This document shows positions 7,506 through 14,514 of a stretch of 18,622 nt of DNA, in pieces. The translations under genes and the position numbers were made by a program. The DNA comes from JBBSDV01 sp038240335 (lineage in GTDB: Bacteria > Chloroflexota > Dehalococcoidia > DSTF01 > JACRBR01), in assembly GCA_038240335.1 (NCBI GenBank), contig JBBSDV010000042.1, forward strand, positions 1 through 18,622. The letters run 5' to 3'. Position 1 is the first letter of the stretch; each line of letters begins with the position of its first letter. The notes below the pieces were generated by a model. It did not search any database. It was given only the letters and a program-made list of their open reading frames with translations, and was not told the origin of the DNA.

Positions 7506-8231
7506 ATGAAACGCGAGAGCGTTACGCGCCGCCAGCTATTGCGCCGGCTGCCGGACGGCGGCGCTCCGGGGTGGACGAGCTTTCGTCCGCGCTTCGAGAA
7601 ACCGCCGCTCGCCGAGCTCGCGCTGTCGCGAGACGATGCCGACCAGATTGCGGATGTCGCCGCCGCGTCCGACACCGGATCGGTGCTCTTCGTCCGCGAG
7701 GGTGCGGCGACGCTGATCGTGCCGCCGTTCCCCGTCGAGGAGCCGCTGGACTATTCCGAGATGTACCTGCGGCCGCTCGTCGAGCTGTTGGAACGCAAGC
7801 GCGTAGTGGCAACGATGCTGCTGCGCCTCGGTGGCTTCAGCGTCGGCTTCTTTCGCGGCGACGCCGTCATGGACTCGAAGACCGACCGCCGCTTCGTGAA
7901 GAATCGCCACCGCAAGGGGGGCCAATCGCAGCGCCGCTTCGACCGCATCCGCGAGAAGCAGGTGCACGAGCTGTTCGGCAAGGCCTGCGAGGAGGCGCGG
8001 GAGAAGCTCGAGGAGTACGAAGACGAGATTGAGTTTGTGTTTTTCGGGGGCGACCGGCTGACGCTGCTGGCGTTCCGCAAGGAGTGCAGCTATTTCGAGC
8101 GCTTCGGCGAGCGCGTCCTCGCCCGCGTCCTCCCCGTTCCCGGCGACCCGCGCCGCGCGTCCCTCGACGCGATGCCGGCCGCGATCTGGTCGTCGGACGT
8201 GTATACGTCGGAGGAGGTGGCTGCCGGCTAA
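7506..8231 (+). CDS. Vms1-like release factor (acVLRF1 type), putative peptidyl-tRNA hydrolase
   Basis: The protein of 241 residues resembles the actinobacterial/chloroflexal VLRF1 group, relatives of eRF1 and of eukaryotic Vms1/ANKZF1. The catalytic-type loop is RHRKGGQSQRRFDRIREKQ at about 134-152, with GGQ at 138-140. In family members the glutamine loop is inserted into the peptidyl-transferase centre to free a nascent chain from tRNA. It is preceded by VLLRLGGFSVGFF-like beta strands (about 103-116) and followed by a charged helix (about 150-175) and FVFFGGDRLTL, as expected for the RNase H-like eRF1 middle domain. The likely role is rescue of stalled peptidyl-tRNA in ribosome quality control. 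The ATG at 7506 has no good Shine-Dalgarno; the frame is open far upstream but there it only overlaps the antisense of the thioredoxin-fold gene. Biochemical function in bacteria is inferred. Confidence 0.82.
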   Translation: MKRESVTRRQLLRRLPDGGAPGWTSFRPRFEKPPLAELALSRDDADQIADVAAASDTGSVLFVREGAATLIVPPFPVEEPLDYSEMYLRPLVELLERKRVVATMLLRLGGFSVGFFRGDAVMDSKTDRRFVKNRHRKGGQSQRRFDRIREKQVHELFGKACEEAREKLEEYEDEIEFVFFGGDRLTLLAFRKECSYFERFGERVLARVLPVPGDPRRASLDAMPAAIWSSDVYTSEEVAAG

Positions 8232-8248
8232 GGTCGTCGTTTGCGGTT

Positions 8249-8283
8249 GATGCTCGATGCTGAATGCTGGATGCTGGACGCCG
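8249..8283. repeat. GATGCTG heptamer tandem repeat
   Basis: GATGCTC, GATGCTG, AATGCTG and GATGCTG follow without gaps at 8249-8276, then a decayed copy GACGCCG. This is the first block of a mosaic of short tandem repeats filling the gap between the release-factor-like gene and the alpha-glucosidase gene. Confidence 0.8.
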
Positions 8284-8319
8284 AGGTGGAGGAGGGAGGA
8301 TGGAACGTGGAGGTGGCAC

Positions 8320-8353
8320 GGGAACACGGGAACACGGGAACACGGGAACACGG
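8320..8353. repeat. GGGAACAC octamer tandem repeat, 4 copies
   Basis: Four exact copies of GGGAACAC run from 8320 to 8351, followed by GG. The period of 8 differs from the 7-bp block upstream, so the island is not one expanded unit. Open frames across it give repeat-made peptides and are not genes. Confidence 0.85.
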
Positions 8354-8387
8354 AGTCGATGGTCCCCGACTTGTCGCGCCACGCATT

Positions 8388-8496
8388 CCGACGACCAACG
8401 ACCGACGACCAACCGACCAATCACCAGTGACTCGTCACTAATCAACAATCACGAGATCGAATGACCAACAACCAACGACCAAAAGACCAACACCAA
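8388..8496. repeat. CGACCAAC-like repeat with AGTGAC-TC-GTCACT inverted repeat, entering the GH13 gene
   Basis: Variants of CGACCAA(C) occur repeatedly at 8390-8420, then ACCAGTGACTCGTCACT contains a perfect 6+2+6 inverted repeat at 8426-8439. Similar ACCAAC/GACCAA units continue through the start codon at 8461 and into codons 2-12 of the alpha-glucosidase gene. The stretch 8414-8432 matches the reverse complement of 3860-3878. Confidence 0.75.
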
Positions 8497-10098
8497 TACC
8501 TCTGGTGGAAGCACGGCGTGATCTACCAGATCTACCCGCGCAGCTTTCAGGACTCGAACGGCGACGGCATCGGCGACCTGCAGGGCGTCATCGATCGGCT
8601 CGACTACCTGAACGACGGCACAGAGCAGTCGCTCGGCGTCGACGCGATCTGGTTCTCGCCGACGTTCCCGTCGCCGATGGCCGACTTCGGGTACGACGTC
8701 TCGGACTACGAGGAGGTACACACGGACTTCGGCGATATGGCGACGATGGATCGGCTGATCGACGAGGCGCACAAGCGCGGCATCCGCGTCATCCTCGACT
8801 TCGTGCCGAACCATTCGTCGTCGCAGCATCCGTGGTTCATCGAGTCGCGATCGGCGGTCGATTCGAAGCAGCGCGACTGGTACGTCTGGCGCGATCCCGG
8901 TCCCGCCGGCGAGCCGCCGAACAACTGGATCGCCGCGTTCGGCGGGCCGGCGTGGGAGTGGGATCAGAAGACGCAGCAGTACTACCTGCACTCGTTCCTG
9001 ATCGAGCAGCCCGATCTCAACTGGCGCAATGCGGAGGTCGAGCAGCGGATGCACGACGTGCTGCGGTTCTGGATGGACCGCGGCGTCGACGGCTTCCGGA
9101 TCGACGTCATGGATCGCATCCTCAAGGATCCGGAGCTGCGGGATAATCCGCCGCTGCCGGATCGCCGCTACGCGCGGCAGCTCGGTCAGACGGCGCTGCA
9201 GCGGCACACGCAGGACCAGAACTGGCCCGACATCATCGACGCGATCCGCCGCATCCGCAAGGTGATGGACGAGTACCCGGAGCGGATGACGGTGGGCGAA
9301 GTGTTCGGCACACCGCAGAAGCTCGCCGAGTACTACGGCGGCCATGCGCTCGACGCGCTGCACCTGCCATTCAACTTCCCGCTCGTGCGCATCTGGGACG
9401 CGCGCTGGACGGCGGAGCACGTGCGCAAGAAGGTAGACGAGTTCGAGCTGGCGCTGCCGCCCGGCGCCTGGCCGAATTGGGTGTTCGGCAACCACGACGT
9501 CGACCGACTGGTCAGCCGGATCAATGCCGACGGCCGCGGCCAGGAGCGGGCGCGCGTCGCCGCGATGCTGCTGCTGACGCTGCGCGGCGTGCCGTTTATC
9601 TACTACGGCGAAGAGATCGGCATGGAGAATGTCGACGTGCCGGAGGAGCGCCTGCAAGACCCGGCGCGCATCTACGGCCGCGGCCGCGACCCCGAACGGA
9701 CGCCGATGCAGTGGTCGCGAGAAGACGCCTTCACAACGGGCGAGCCGTGGCTTCCCTACGGCGATCTCGCGCGCAACGTCGAGGCGCAGTCAACGGATCC
9801 GGGATCGCTGCTGTCGCTGTATCGGCGGCTGATCTGGTTCCGTCGTTCGTCCGATGCACTTCGCTTCGGCGACTACGTCCCGGTCGACGGCTTGCCGCCC
9901 GGCATCTTCGCCTACACGCGCACGTCTGGCGACGACCGGCTGTTCATCGTCCTCAACTTCACGAACGAAGCGATCGAGTTCGAGCTGCCATCCGCGCTCG
10001 CCGTCGCGTCGCAGATCGTCGGCACGCACCGCGACCCGTCGCTGTCGCTACACATCGTGCTCGCCGGCAATGAGGGCCGGCTGCTGAGGCTTGGGTAG
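8461..10098 (+). CDS. GH13 alpha-glucosidase (oligo-1,6-glucosidase/alpha-glucosidase type)
   Basis: This 545-residue enzyme would hydrolyse terminal alpha-glucosidic bonds of short malto- or isomalto-oligosaccharides in the cytoplasm; no signal peptide is seen. Family landmarks appear in order: WWKHGVIYQIYPRSFQDSNG (15-34), DGIGDLQG, DFVPNH (113-118), GFRIDVMD with nucleophile Asp215, TVGEVFG with acid/base Glu280, and FGNHDVDR with Asp346. The (beta/alpha)8 barrel is followed by a beta domain ending LLRLG. The first twelve residues, MTNNQRPKDQHQ, are encoded by the neighbouring tandem repeat, and no better start exists before the conserved WW. The ribosome site is weak (GAG at 8453-8455). 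Trehalose synthase or sucrose hydrolase activity cannot be ruled out from motifs alone. No sugar transporter or regulator is nearby. Confidence 0.93.
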   Translation: MTNNQRPKDQHQYLWWKHGVIYQIYPRSFQDSNGDGIGDLQGVIDRLDYLNDGTEQSLGVDAIWFSPTFPSPMADFGYDVSDYEEVHTDFGDMATMDRLIDEAHKRGIRVILDFVPNHSSSQHPWFIESRSAVDSKQRDWYVWRDPGPAGEPPNNWIAAFGGPAWEWDQKTQQYYLHSFLIEQPDLNWRNAEVEQRMHDVLRFWMDRGVDGFRIDVMDRILKDPELRDNPPLPDRRYARQLGQTALQRHTQDQNWPDIIDAIRRIRKVMDEYPERMTVGEVFGTPQKLAEYYGGHALDALHLPFNFPLVRIWDARWTAEHVRKKVDEFELALPPGAWPNWVFGNHDVDRLVSRINADGRGQERARVAAMLLLTLRGVPFIYYGEEIGMENVDVPEERLQDPARIYGRGRDPERTPMQWSREDAFTTGEPWLPYGDLARNVEAQSTDPGSLLSLYRRLIWFRRSSDALRFGDYVPVDGLPPGIFAYTRTSGDDRLFIVLNFTNEAIEFELPSALAVASQIVGTHRDPSLSLHIVLAGNEGRLLRLG

Positions 10099-10172
10099 CG
10101 CTGTCCGAGATGGCCAGATGCCGAGCCGTGATACGATCACGCACGCTCGCCGCGCACCTATAGGCCGATCAC

Positions 10173-10562
10173 ATGTTGCAGACACCCTCGCCACCGTGTC
10201 CCGATTGCGGCTCCGACAACGTCCGATGGCGCCGGCGACGCTTTTATGACGTCCTCTTCACTCAGATCCTCCGGGCGACGGACAAGATCGCTGGCACCCT
10301 ATTGGGATCGAAGAACGTGTACGTTCCGGGCTCGACACTCTCGGACCGAACCAACGAGGCGGACAACGCTGCGATCGAGTACAAGATCCGCCGGAATCGC
10401 TACGAAGATCGAATCGCGAGGACTACCGCGGATCGATTTTGGAAGTGCAACACCTGCCGCCATCGCGGACAAGTGTTCGGCTCGGCATCGACGAGGGGCT
10501 CGCCCAGCGCCCGCGACTCCTCGACCTCGAAGGTCAGGTTGCGGACAACCTCGGCACGATGA
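10173..10562 (+). CDS. zinc-ribbon protein with apparent frameshift near the C-terminus
   Basis: As read, this is a 129-residue hypothetical protein. Two CXXC pairs, Cys9/Cys12 (CPDCGSDNVRW) and Cys92/Cys95 (FWKCNTCRHRG), could bind one zinc as a split ribbon, with a charged, probably helical middle part between them. After about residue 102 the frame turns into a Ser/Arg/Thr-rich tail that looks out of frame, while the frame one base back reads VRLGIDEGLAQRPRLLDLEG and runs on to a TAA at 10595-10597. The intact gene was therefore probably 10173-10597, about 140 residues, with one base lost around 10470-10490. The start ATG has no clear ribosome site. The family is not recognised and no function is offered. 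Confidence 0.6.
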   Translation: MLQTPSPPCPDCGSDNVRWRRRRFYDVLFTQILRATDKIAGTLLGSKNVYVPGSTLSDRTNEADNAAIEYKIRRNRYEDRIARTTADRFWKCNTCRHRGQVFGSASTRGSPSARDSSTSKVRLRTTSAR

Positions 10563-10648
10563 TGTCGCCGATCAGTCCTGAGCCGCCGAAGGACTAACTC
10601 GCCATCGGGGTACTCGAGCGACTCAAACTAGCGTCGCACATACAAACG

Positions 10649-11929
10649 TCAAATGACGTTGCTCGCCGCTAGGCGCTGCATCTCCGCGCCCGTGACACCG
10701 AGTTCGCCGTACACCTCGGCGTTGTGCTCGCCGGGGAGCGGCGGGCGGCGGCGGATCGACCACGGCGTCTCGGACAGGCGGTACGGGGGGCCGGCGTAGC
10801 GCACGCTTGCGCCGAGATGATCGTGCGGGATGTCCTGGTACCACTGCCGCGCCGCGAGCTGAGGGTTCTTCGCGAGATCTTCCGGCGTCGAGATGATGCC
10901 GAGCATGAGCCGCTGCCGCTGACCCTCCTCGTACAGCGTCCACTTGCTCATGCTCGCGCAGAAGCGCGAGAAGACGCCGTGCATGTGAGAGAGGATGCGC
11001 ACACGTTCGCCGAGTTTCTCGGGCGCTTGCGTGAGCCCGGTGAGGAAGCGCAGGTTGAGGTTCTGCACCATCTCGAGGTTCTCGCCCTCGCCGAGGTCCT
11101 CGGCCATCCCTTCGCGCGTCATCCAGTCGAGCATCACCGTCCACGGGGCGCCGCCTGGCGTTCCGAGATAGCCGAAGATCTGCCCATCCTTGCAGTCGTA
11201 GACGCCGATGCCGGGGATATCAATCGGAATGACGCCCTTGGCGCCGGTGCGCGTACGAATGGTCTGGTTCATGTCCCAGCCCTGCATTGCCGTCTCCTGG
11301 TTGATGGAGCCGGCCTCCTGCATCGAAACGTCGACGTGCTGGCCCTCGCCGGTGCGGTCGCGGTGCACGAGCGCCATGAGGGTGCCGGCCGCGCCGTCGA
11401 TGCTGGCGCAGACGTAGCCTTGCGAGCCGGGCGCGAGGTTCGGCGGGTCGTCCTTCTCGCCGGCCAGCGTCATCATGCCGCTCATCGCCACACCAACGAT
11501 GTCGACAGACTTGTAGTGCGCGTGCGGTCCATCCTGTCCGAACCCGGTGATCGATGTGAGGATGATGTCGGGTTTGATCGCGGACAGTTCGGTGTAACCA
11601 AGACCGAGCGAATCGAGATACTTGGGCTCGAAGGTCTCCGCGACGACGTCGGCGGTGGCGACGAGCTTCCGGAAGAGATCGCGGCCCTCATCGGTAGTGA
11701 TGTCGAGCGTGATGCTTCGCTTGTTCGTATTGAGGTGAAGGAACGTGAGGCCGCGATCGGCCGCTACTTCGTCGTGCCAGAAGGGGGGCATCGCGCGAAG
11801 TGGATCGCCGTCCGGCGGCTCGACGCGGATGACATCGGCGCCGAGATCGGCGAGCAGCTTCGTCGCGTACGCGCCCATCTCGCCGGTCAGGTCGAGCACG
11901 CGAAGGTCGTCGAGGGCGGCGTCGGTCAT
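10649..11929 (-). CDS. family III CoA transferase (CaiB/BaiF/Frc family)
   Basis: The 426-residue protein belongs to the family III CoA transferases, which move CoA between carboxylic acids in an interlocked dimer. Landmarks: VLDLTGEMGAYATKLLADLGADVIRVEPP (11-39, the Rossmann-like start), NKRSITLDI, ADVVAETF, TSITGFGQDGP (125-135) and TGEGQHVDVSMQEA (193-206). Where formyl-CoA transferase has its catalytic Asp169 (QLGDSGTG), this protein reads GSQGYVCASIDG, so Tyr172 seems to take the place and the nearest aspartate is Asp178. It is the last gene of a probable three-gene leftward run (gaps of 71 and 54 bp). Substrates are unknown; formyl-CoA from the lyase at 2191-3846 is one possibility, without direct support. 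Confidence 0.9.
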   Translation of the reverse strand: MTDAALDDLRVLDLTGEMGAYATKLLADLGADVIRVEPPDGDPLRAMPPFWHDEVAADRGLTFLHLNTNKRSITLDITTDEGRDLFRKLVATADVVAETFEPKYLDSLGLGYTELSAIKPDIILTSITGFGQDGPHAHYKSVDIVGVAMSGMMTLAGEKDDPPNLAPGSQGYVCASIDGAAGTLMALVHRDRTGEGQHVDVSMQEAGSINQETAMQGWDMNQTIRTRTGAKGVIPIDIPGIGVYDCKDGQIFGYLGTPGGAPWTVMLDWMTREGMAEDLGEGENLEMVQNLNLRFLTGLTQAPEKLGERVRILSHMHGVFSRFCASMSKWTLYEEGQRQRLMLGIISTPEDLAKNPQLAARQWYQDIPHDHLGASVRYAGPPYRLSETPWSIRRRPPLPGEHNAEVYGELGVTGAEMQRLAASNVI

Positions 11930-11983
11930 GATGCGAAGCCTAACGAGAATGCAGGTACGCGTGAAGCTCGGTTCAGTCGAACG

Positions 11984-12523
11984 CTATGGCGTCGCGAGCG
12001 CCTTCCGGACGAATCCTGGCATCAGCGCGGCAAGTGCAGACGGCGCTTCCGAGACGTCGTTGATCTCGAAGCCGCGCGGCGTCGTCCGCCAGGTGCGATA
12101 GCCCTCAACCTTGAGCTTCAGTTGCTTGCAGAGCTTCTTCGCCTGCGCGCCGTAGCCGACCGGCACATAGAGGTAGAACGCCTGATCCGGGATCGCGGAG
12201 TATCGCGCCCATTTGCTCCGCGCCTCGCCCTCGTTGACCATCTCGTGATTGGCTATGGCCGCCGTCATGATTACATGCGTCTCGCCGGTGTTGAGCTTCT
12301 CGACGACGACGATGTCCGGCGCGATCTGCTCCTCGCCGACTTGCACCGCCATCGTGATCGCCGGAATGTTGCTGTGGGCGCGGTACGCCGGATGCTCGGG
12401 CGTCGGGAACCGGAAGCGCTGGGCGATGATCTCCTGGATCGCCTGGCCGAGCTTCTCGTCCTGCGTGCGGGTCGTTCGCTGCAGCAGCGTGTCGACATCT
12501 TCCCAGCGCGTATCGAGGCTCAC
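11984..12523 (-). CDS. hypothetical protein with faint PD-(D/E)XK/Uma2-like features
   Basis: This 179-residue soluble protein is not firmly recognised. A central APDIVVVEK (68-76) followed by EGEARSKWARYSAIPDQAFYL (98-118) resembles the layout of Uma2-like restriction-endonuclease folds, in which PD.VVV is followed by a K...Y segment and a strand. The expected E-X-K catalytic pair is not evident, so a nuclease role is doubtful. The GTG start at 12523 is supported by a strong GGAGGG ribosome site 4 nt upstream. The gene lies between the flippase-like gene (71 bp upstream) and the CoA transferase gene (54 bp downstream), all leftward. Confidence 0.75.
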   Translation of the reverse strand: MSLDTRWEDVDTLLQRTTRTQDEKLGQAIQEIIAQRFRFPTPEHPAYRAHSNIPAITMAVQVGEEQIAPDIVVVEKLNTGETHVIMTAAIANHEMVNEGEARSKWARYSAIPDQAFYLYVPVGYGAQAKKLCKQLKLKVEGYRTWRTTPRGFEINDVSEAPSALAALMPGFVRKALATP

Positions 12524-12594
12524 GGCACCCTCCGTCTCTTACCTATCTCCATTCGCAGGTTAGTGTACGGCGTCACAAGGCTCAAGACGTTTCG

Positions 12595-13611
12595 CTAGCC
12601 CGCATCGGTGTCGCCTGCCAGCGCCGGTTCGCCGAGGTCATCGAGATGCTTGCCCTGCTTGTCGAGGCGGCGAGTGAGGATGGCGAACATGATCAACCCG
12701 AGCACGACGCCGAACCAGAGCGTCGCAATGCGAACAATCAGCGTGCCGACGGTCGCCGTGCTCTTGCCAAGGTGTAGCAGCTTCTCCGAGAGAGACGTGA
12801 TCCCGGTCTCCGCGACGCCGAGGCCGCCGGGCGTCAGCAGCACCGCAGCGGCGAGCGTCGCGATCGGCAGGATGAACGCCGCCTTGAAGAGCGTATCGAC
12901 GGACGGGTCGACGCCGAGCCCGATCAGCGTCAGATAGAACGCCAGCACCTCAAAGAACCAGGAGCCGACGCTGAGTATCGTCATCAGCATTACGCCCTTC
13001 GGATCCATGACAACGTACGTCGTCTCGTAGAACTCCTCGAAATGCGGCACGAAGCGCTTGACGAACGGCAGCCGGCCAGCGAAGCGCAGCAGCAGGTAGG
13101 ACGTCGGCCGGTGACGCGCGACGCCCACGGCCACCACCGAACCGACGGCGATCAGGAGGACGACGGGCCACGTGTTGTGCCCGAAGACGATAACGCCTGT
13201 GCCGGCAATGATGAGCAACGCGAGGCTGTCGGTGAGCCTTTCGGCGAGCAGGATTGGAGCCGACTTCGAGATCGGCGTGCCGTGCATCTCCTTCAGCAAG
13301 TAGCTCTTCAGCCATTCGCCGACCTTGCCCGGCGTCACGGTCATGCCGAGACCGGAGAAATAGATGAGGAAGCTGTCGACGCGTCTGAGGCCGGTGACGC
13401 CGACCTGCCTCAGGTAATACTCCCACTTCACGAAGCGCAGCAGGTAGTTCCCGGAGGTGACGAGCAGGATGGCCGGCATCAACTCCCACCGAAACTCGCG
13501 GAAGCTCTTGCCGACGTTCTTGAAATCGCCATATGCAAGCAGTCCGGCGAAGACGACGATGCCAAAGAGCATCGAGATCAGCAGCCGGCTGCGAAGTTTC
13601 GCGATGTTCAT
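12595..13611 (-). CDS. flippase-like integral membrane protein (LPG synthase TM / YbhN family)
   Basis: This 338-residue polytopic protein matches the lysylphosphatidylglycerol-synthase transmembrane (UPF0104/YbhN) family. Signature motifs are TVTPGKVGEWLKSYLL (91-105), AERLTDSLALL (123-133) and LTPGGLGVAETG (259-270), and about eight hydrophobic helices are apparent. Members sit in the cytoplasmic membrane and are linked to lipid or glycolipid flipping; the exact substrate here is unknown. The soluble aminoacyl-transferase domain of full LPG synthases is absent. The ATG at 13611 is preceded by a GAGAGGCGAG stretch at a rather long distance. It is the first gene of the leftward run toward the CoA transferase. 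Confidence 0.88.
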   Translation of the reverse strand: MNIAKLRSRLLISMLFGIVVFAGLLAYGDFKNVGKSFREFRWELMPAILLVTSGNYLLRFVKWEYYLRQVGVTGLRRVDSFLIYFSGLGMTVTPGKVGEWLKSYLLKEMHGTPISKSAPILLAERLTDSLALLIIAGTGVIVFGHNTWPVVLLIAVGSVVAVGVARHRPTSYLLLRFAGRLPFVKRFVPHFEEFYETTYVVMDPKGVMLMTILSVGSWFFEVLAFYLTLIGLGVDPSVDTLFKAAFILPIATLAAAVLLTPGGLGVAETGITSLSEKLLHLGKSTATVGTLIVRIATLWFGVVLGLIMFAILTRRLDKQGKHLDDLGEPALAGDTDAG

Positions 13612-14007
13612 GCGATAGGGTCTCGCCTCTCGCGCCGCTCCAACGCGGCACAGCTCATGATCGACGGTCGCGCCAGTCTATCCGGTGCGCCGCATTGTGC
13701 CGGTGGCGGCGGCTCGGCCTCGTGCACTGCACAGCTCGGAGCTGATCGCACGCGGTGACGGCTGCGAATCAATGGAGAACCGTCGGTCTCGTTGTGCGCG
13801 GCTTCAATTCCGACGCAACAGCGGGACGTCCACACGAGAGCGAGGCATCGGTGGGCAGCGAAGCGGCGTACACGAATGCGCATGATCCTGCCATGCGCTG
13901 GATGGGCGAGCCGTGAACGCTTATGCGCTGCCAGAATTGCGTTAGTCGGACTCGTCCGAGAGAATTAACCCGAGTTTCGGGCAGCTTGTGCGGTTGAAGG
14001 CGGTGTG
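13612..14007. other. 396-bp non-coding region between divergent flippase and YjbQ genes
   Basis: No gene was seen. The leftward flippase gene and the rightward yjbQ gene both start from this region. The only notable element is the promoter-like sequence with a palindrome at 13937-13965, described separately. Short open frames here are Arg- and Ser-rich and are rejected. Confidence 0.5.
13937..13965 (+). promoter_or_regulatory. possible promoter with inverted repeat in the spacer, upstream of yjbQ
   Basis: TTGCGT (13937-13942) and GAGAAT (13960-13965) are 17 bp apart and point toward the yjbQ start 42 bp further on. The spacer holds a perfect inverted repeat TCGGAC-TC-GTCCGA (13946-13959). 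An operator between -35 and -10 is the layout used by MerR-type regulators, but those usually have 19-20 bp spacers. Both hexamers are weak matches. Confidence 0.3.
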
Positions 14008-14514
14008 ATGGAACCTACGATTGTCGAAGCGCGCCGCGAAGTGGTCGCTCGGGCCGATGCGCCGGCGTCGCGCGTTCTCTGCGAATCCATCGAGTTCGAG
14101 ACGACGAGCGCGCCGCAGTTCATCGACATTACGGACGACGTGACGCGTATCGTCGACGCCGCCGGCATTCAGTTCGGCCAGGTGGCTGTGTACTCGCAGC
14201 ACACGACCGCCGCCATCAAGATCAACGAGCACGAACCGCTGCTTCTGCGCGATCTCGCGCGCACCTTGCGGAACTTCGCCGCTCCGAATGGCTATTACGA
14301 GCACAACGACTTCTCCCGCCGCACAGTCAATATGAATCCGGACGAGTGCGCAAACGGCCATGCCCACGTCCAGCACCTCTTCCTGAGCACTAGCGAGACA
14401 TTGCCGGTGATCGACGGCCGCATGACATTGGGCGCCTGGCAGCGCATCTTCCTCGTCGAGCTCGATCACCCTCGCTTGCGGCGCGTGCTCGTCAACGTCA
14501 TGGGTGCCGCGTAG
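14008..14514 (+). CDS. yjbQ: YjbQ/UPF0047 family protein
   Basis: The 168-residue product belongs to the UPF0047/YjbQ family, whose E. coli member has weak thiamine-phosphate-synthase activity; the true role is unsettled. Family motifs are clear: VYSQHTTAAIKINEHEP (61-77), NPDECANGHAHVQHLFLS (110-127, with the conserved histidines for metal binding), and GRMTLGAWQRIFLVELDHP near the end. The length is slightly above the usual 130-140 because of an N-terminal extension of about 25 residues. ATG at 14008 is favoured over the GTG at 14005 because GAAGG (13996-14000) is then 7 nt away. The last nucleotides overlap the following phosphodiesterase gene, suggesting coupled translation. Confidence 0.92.
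   Translation: MEPTIVEARREVVARADAPASRVLCESIEFETTSAPQFIDITDDVTRIVDAAGIQFGQVAVYSQHTTAAIKINEHEPLLLRDLARTLRNFAAPNGYYEHNDFSRRTVNMNPDECANGHAHVQHLFLSTSETLPVIDGRMTLGAWQRIFLVELDHPRLRRVLVNVMGAA

Noticed and set aside
8241..8464. Two short open frames encoding repetitive peptides
   Set aside because: They are produced by the tandem repeats and are not genes.
10724..12598. 624-codon open frame on the plus strand across the CoA transferase and the following gene
   Set aside because: It spans two well-supported minus-strand genes and has the composition of antisense shadow.
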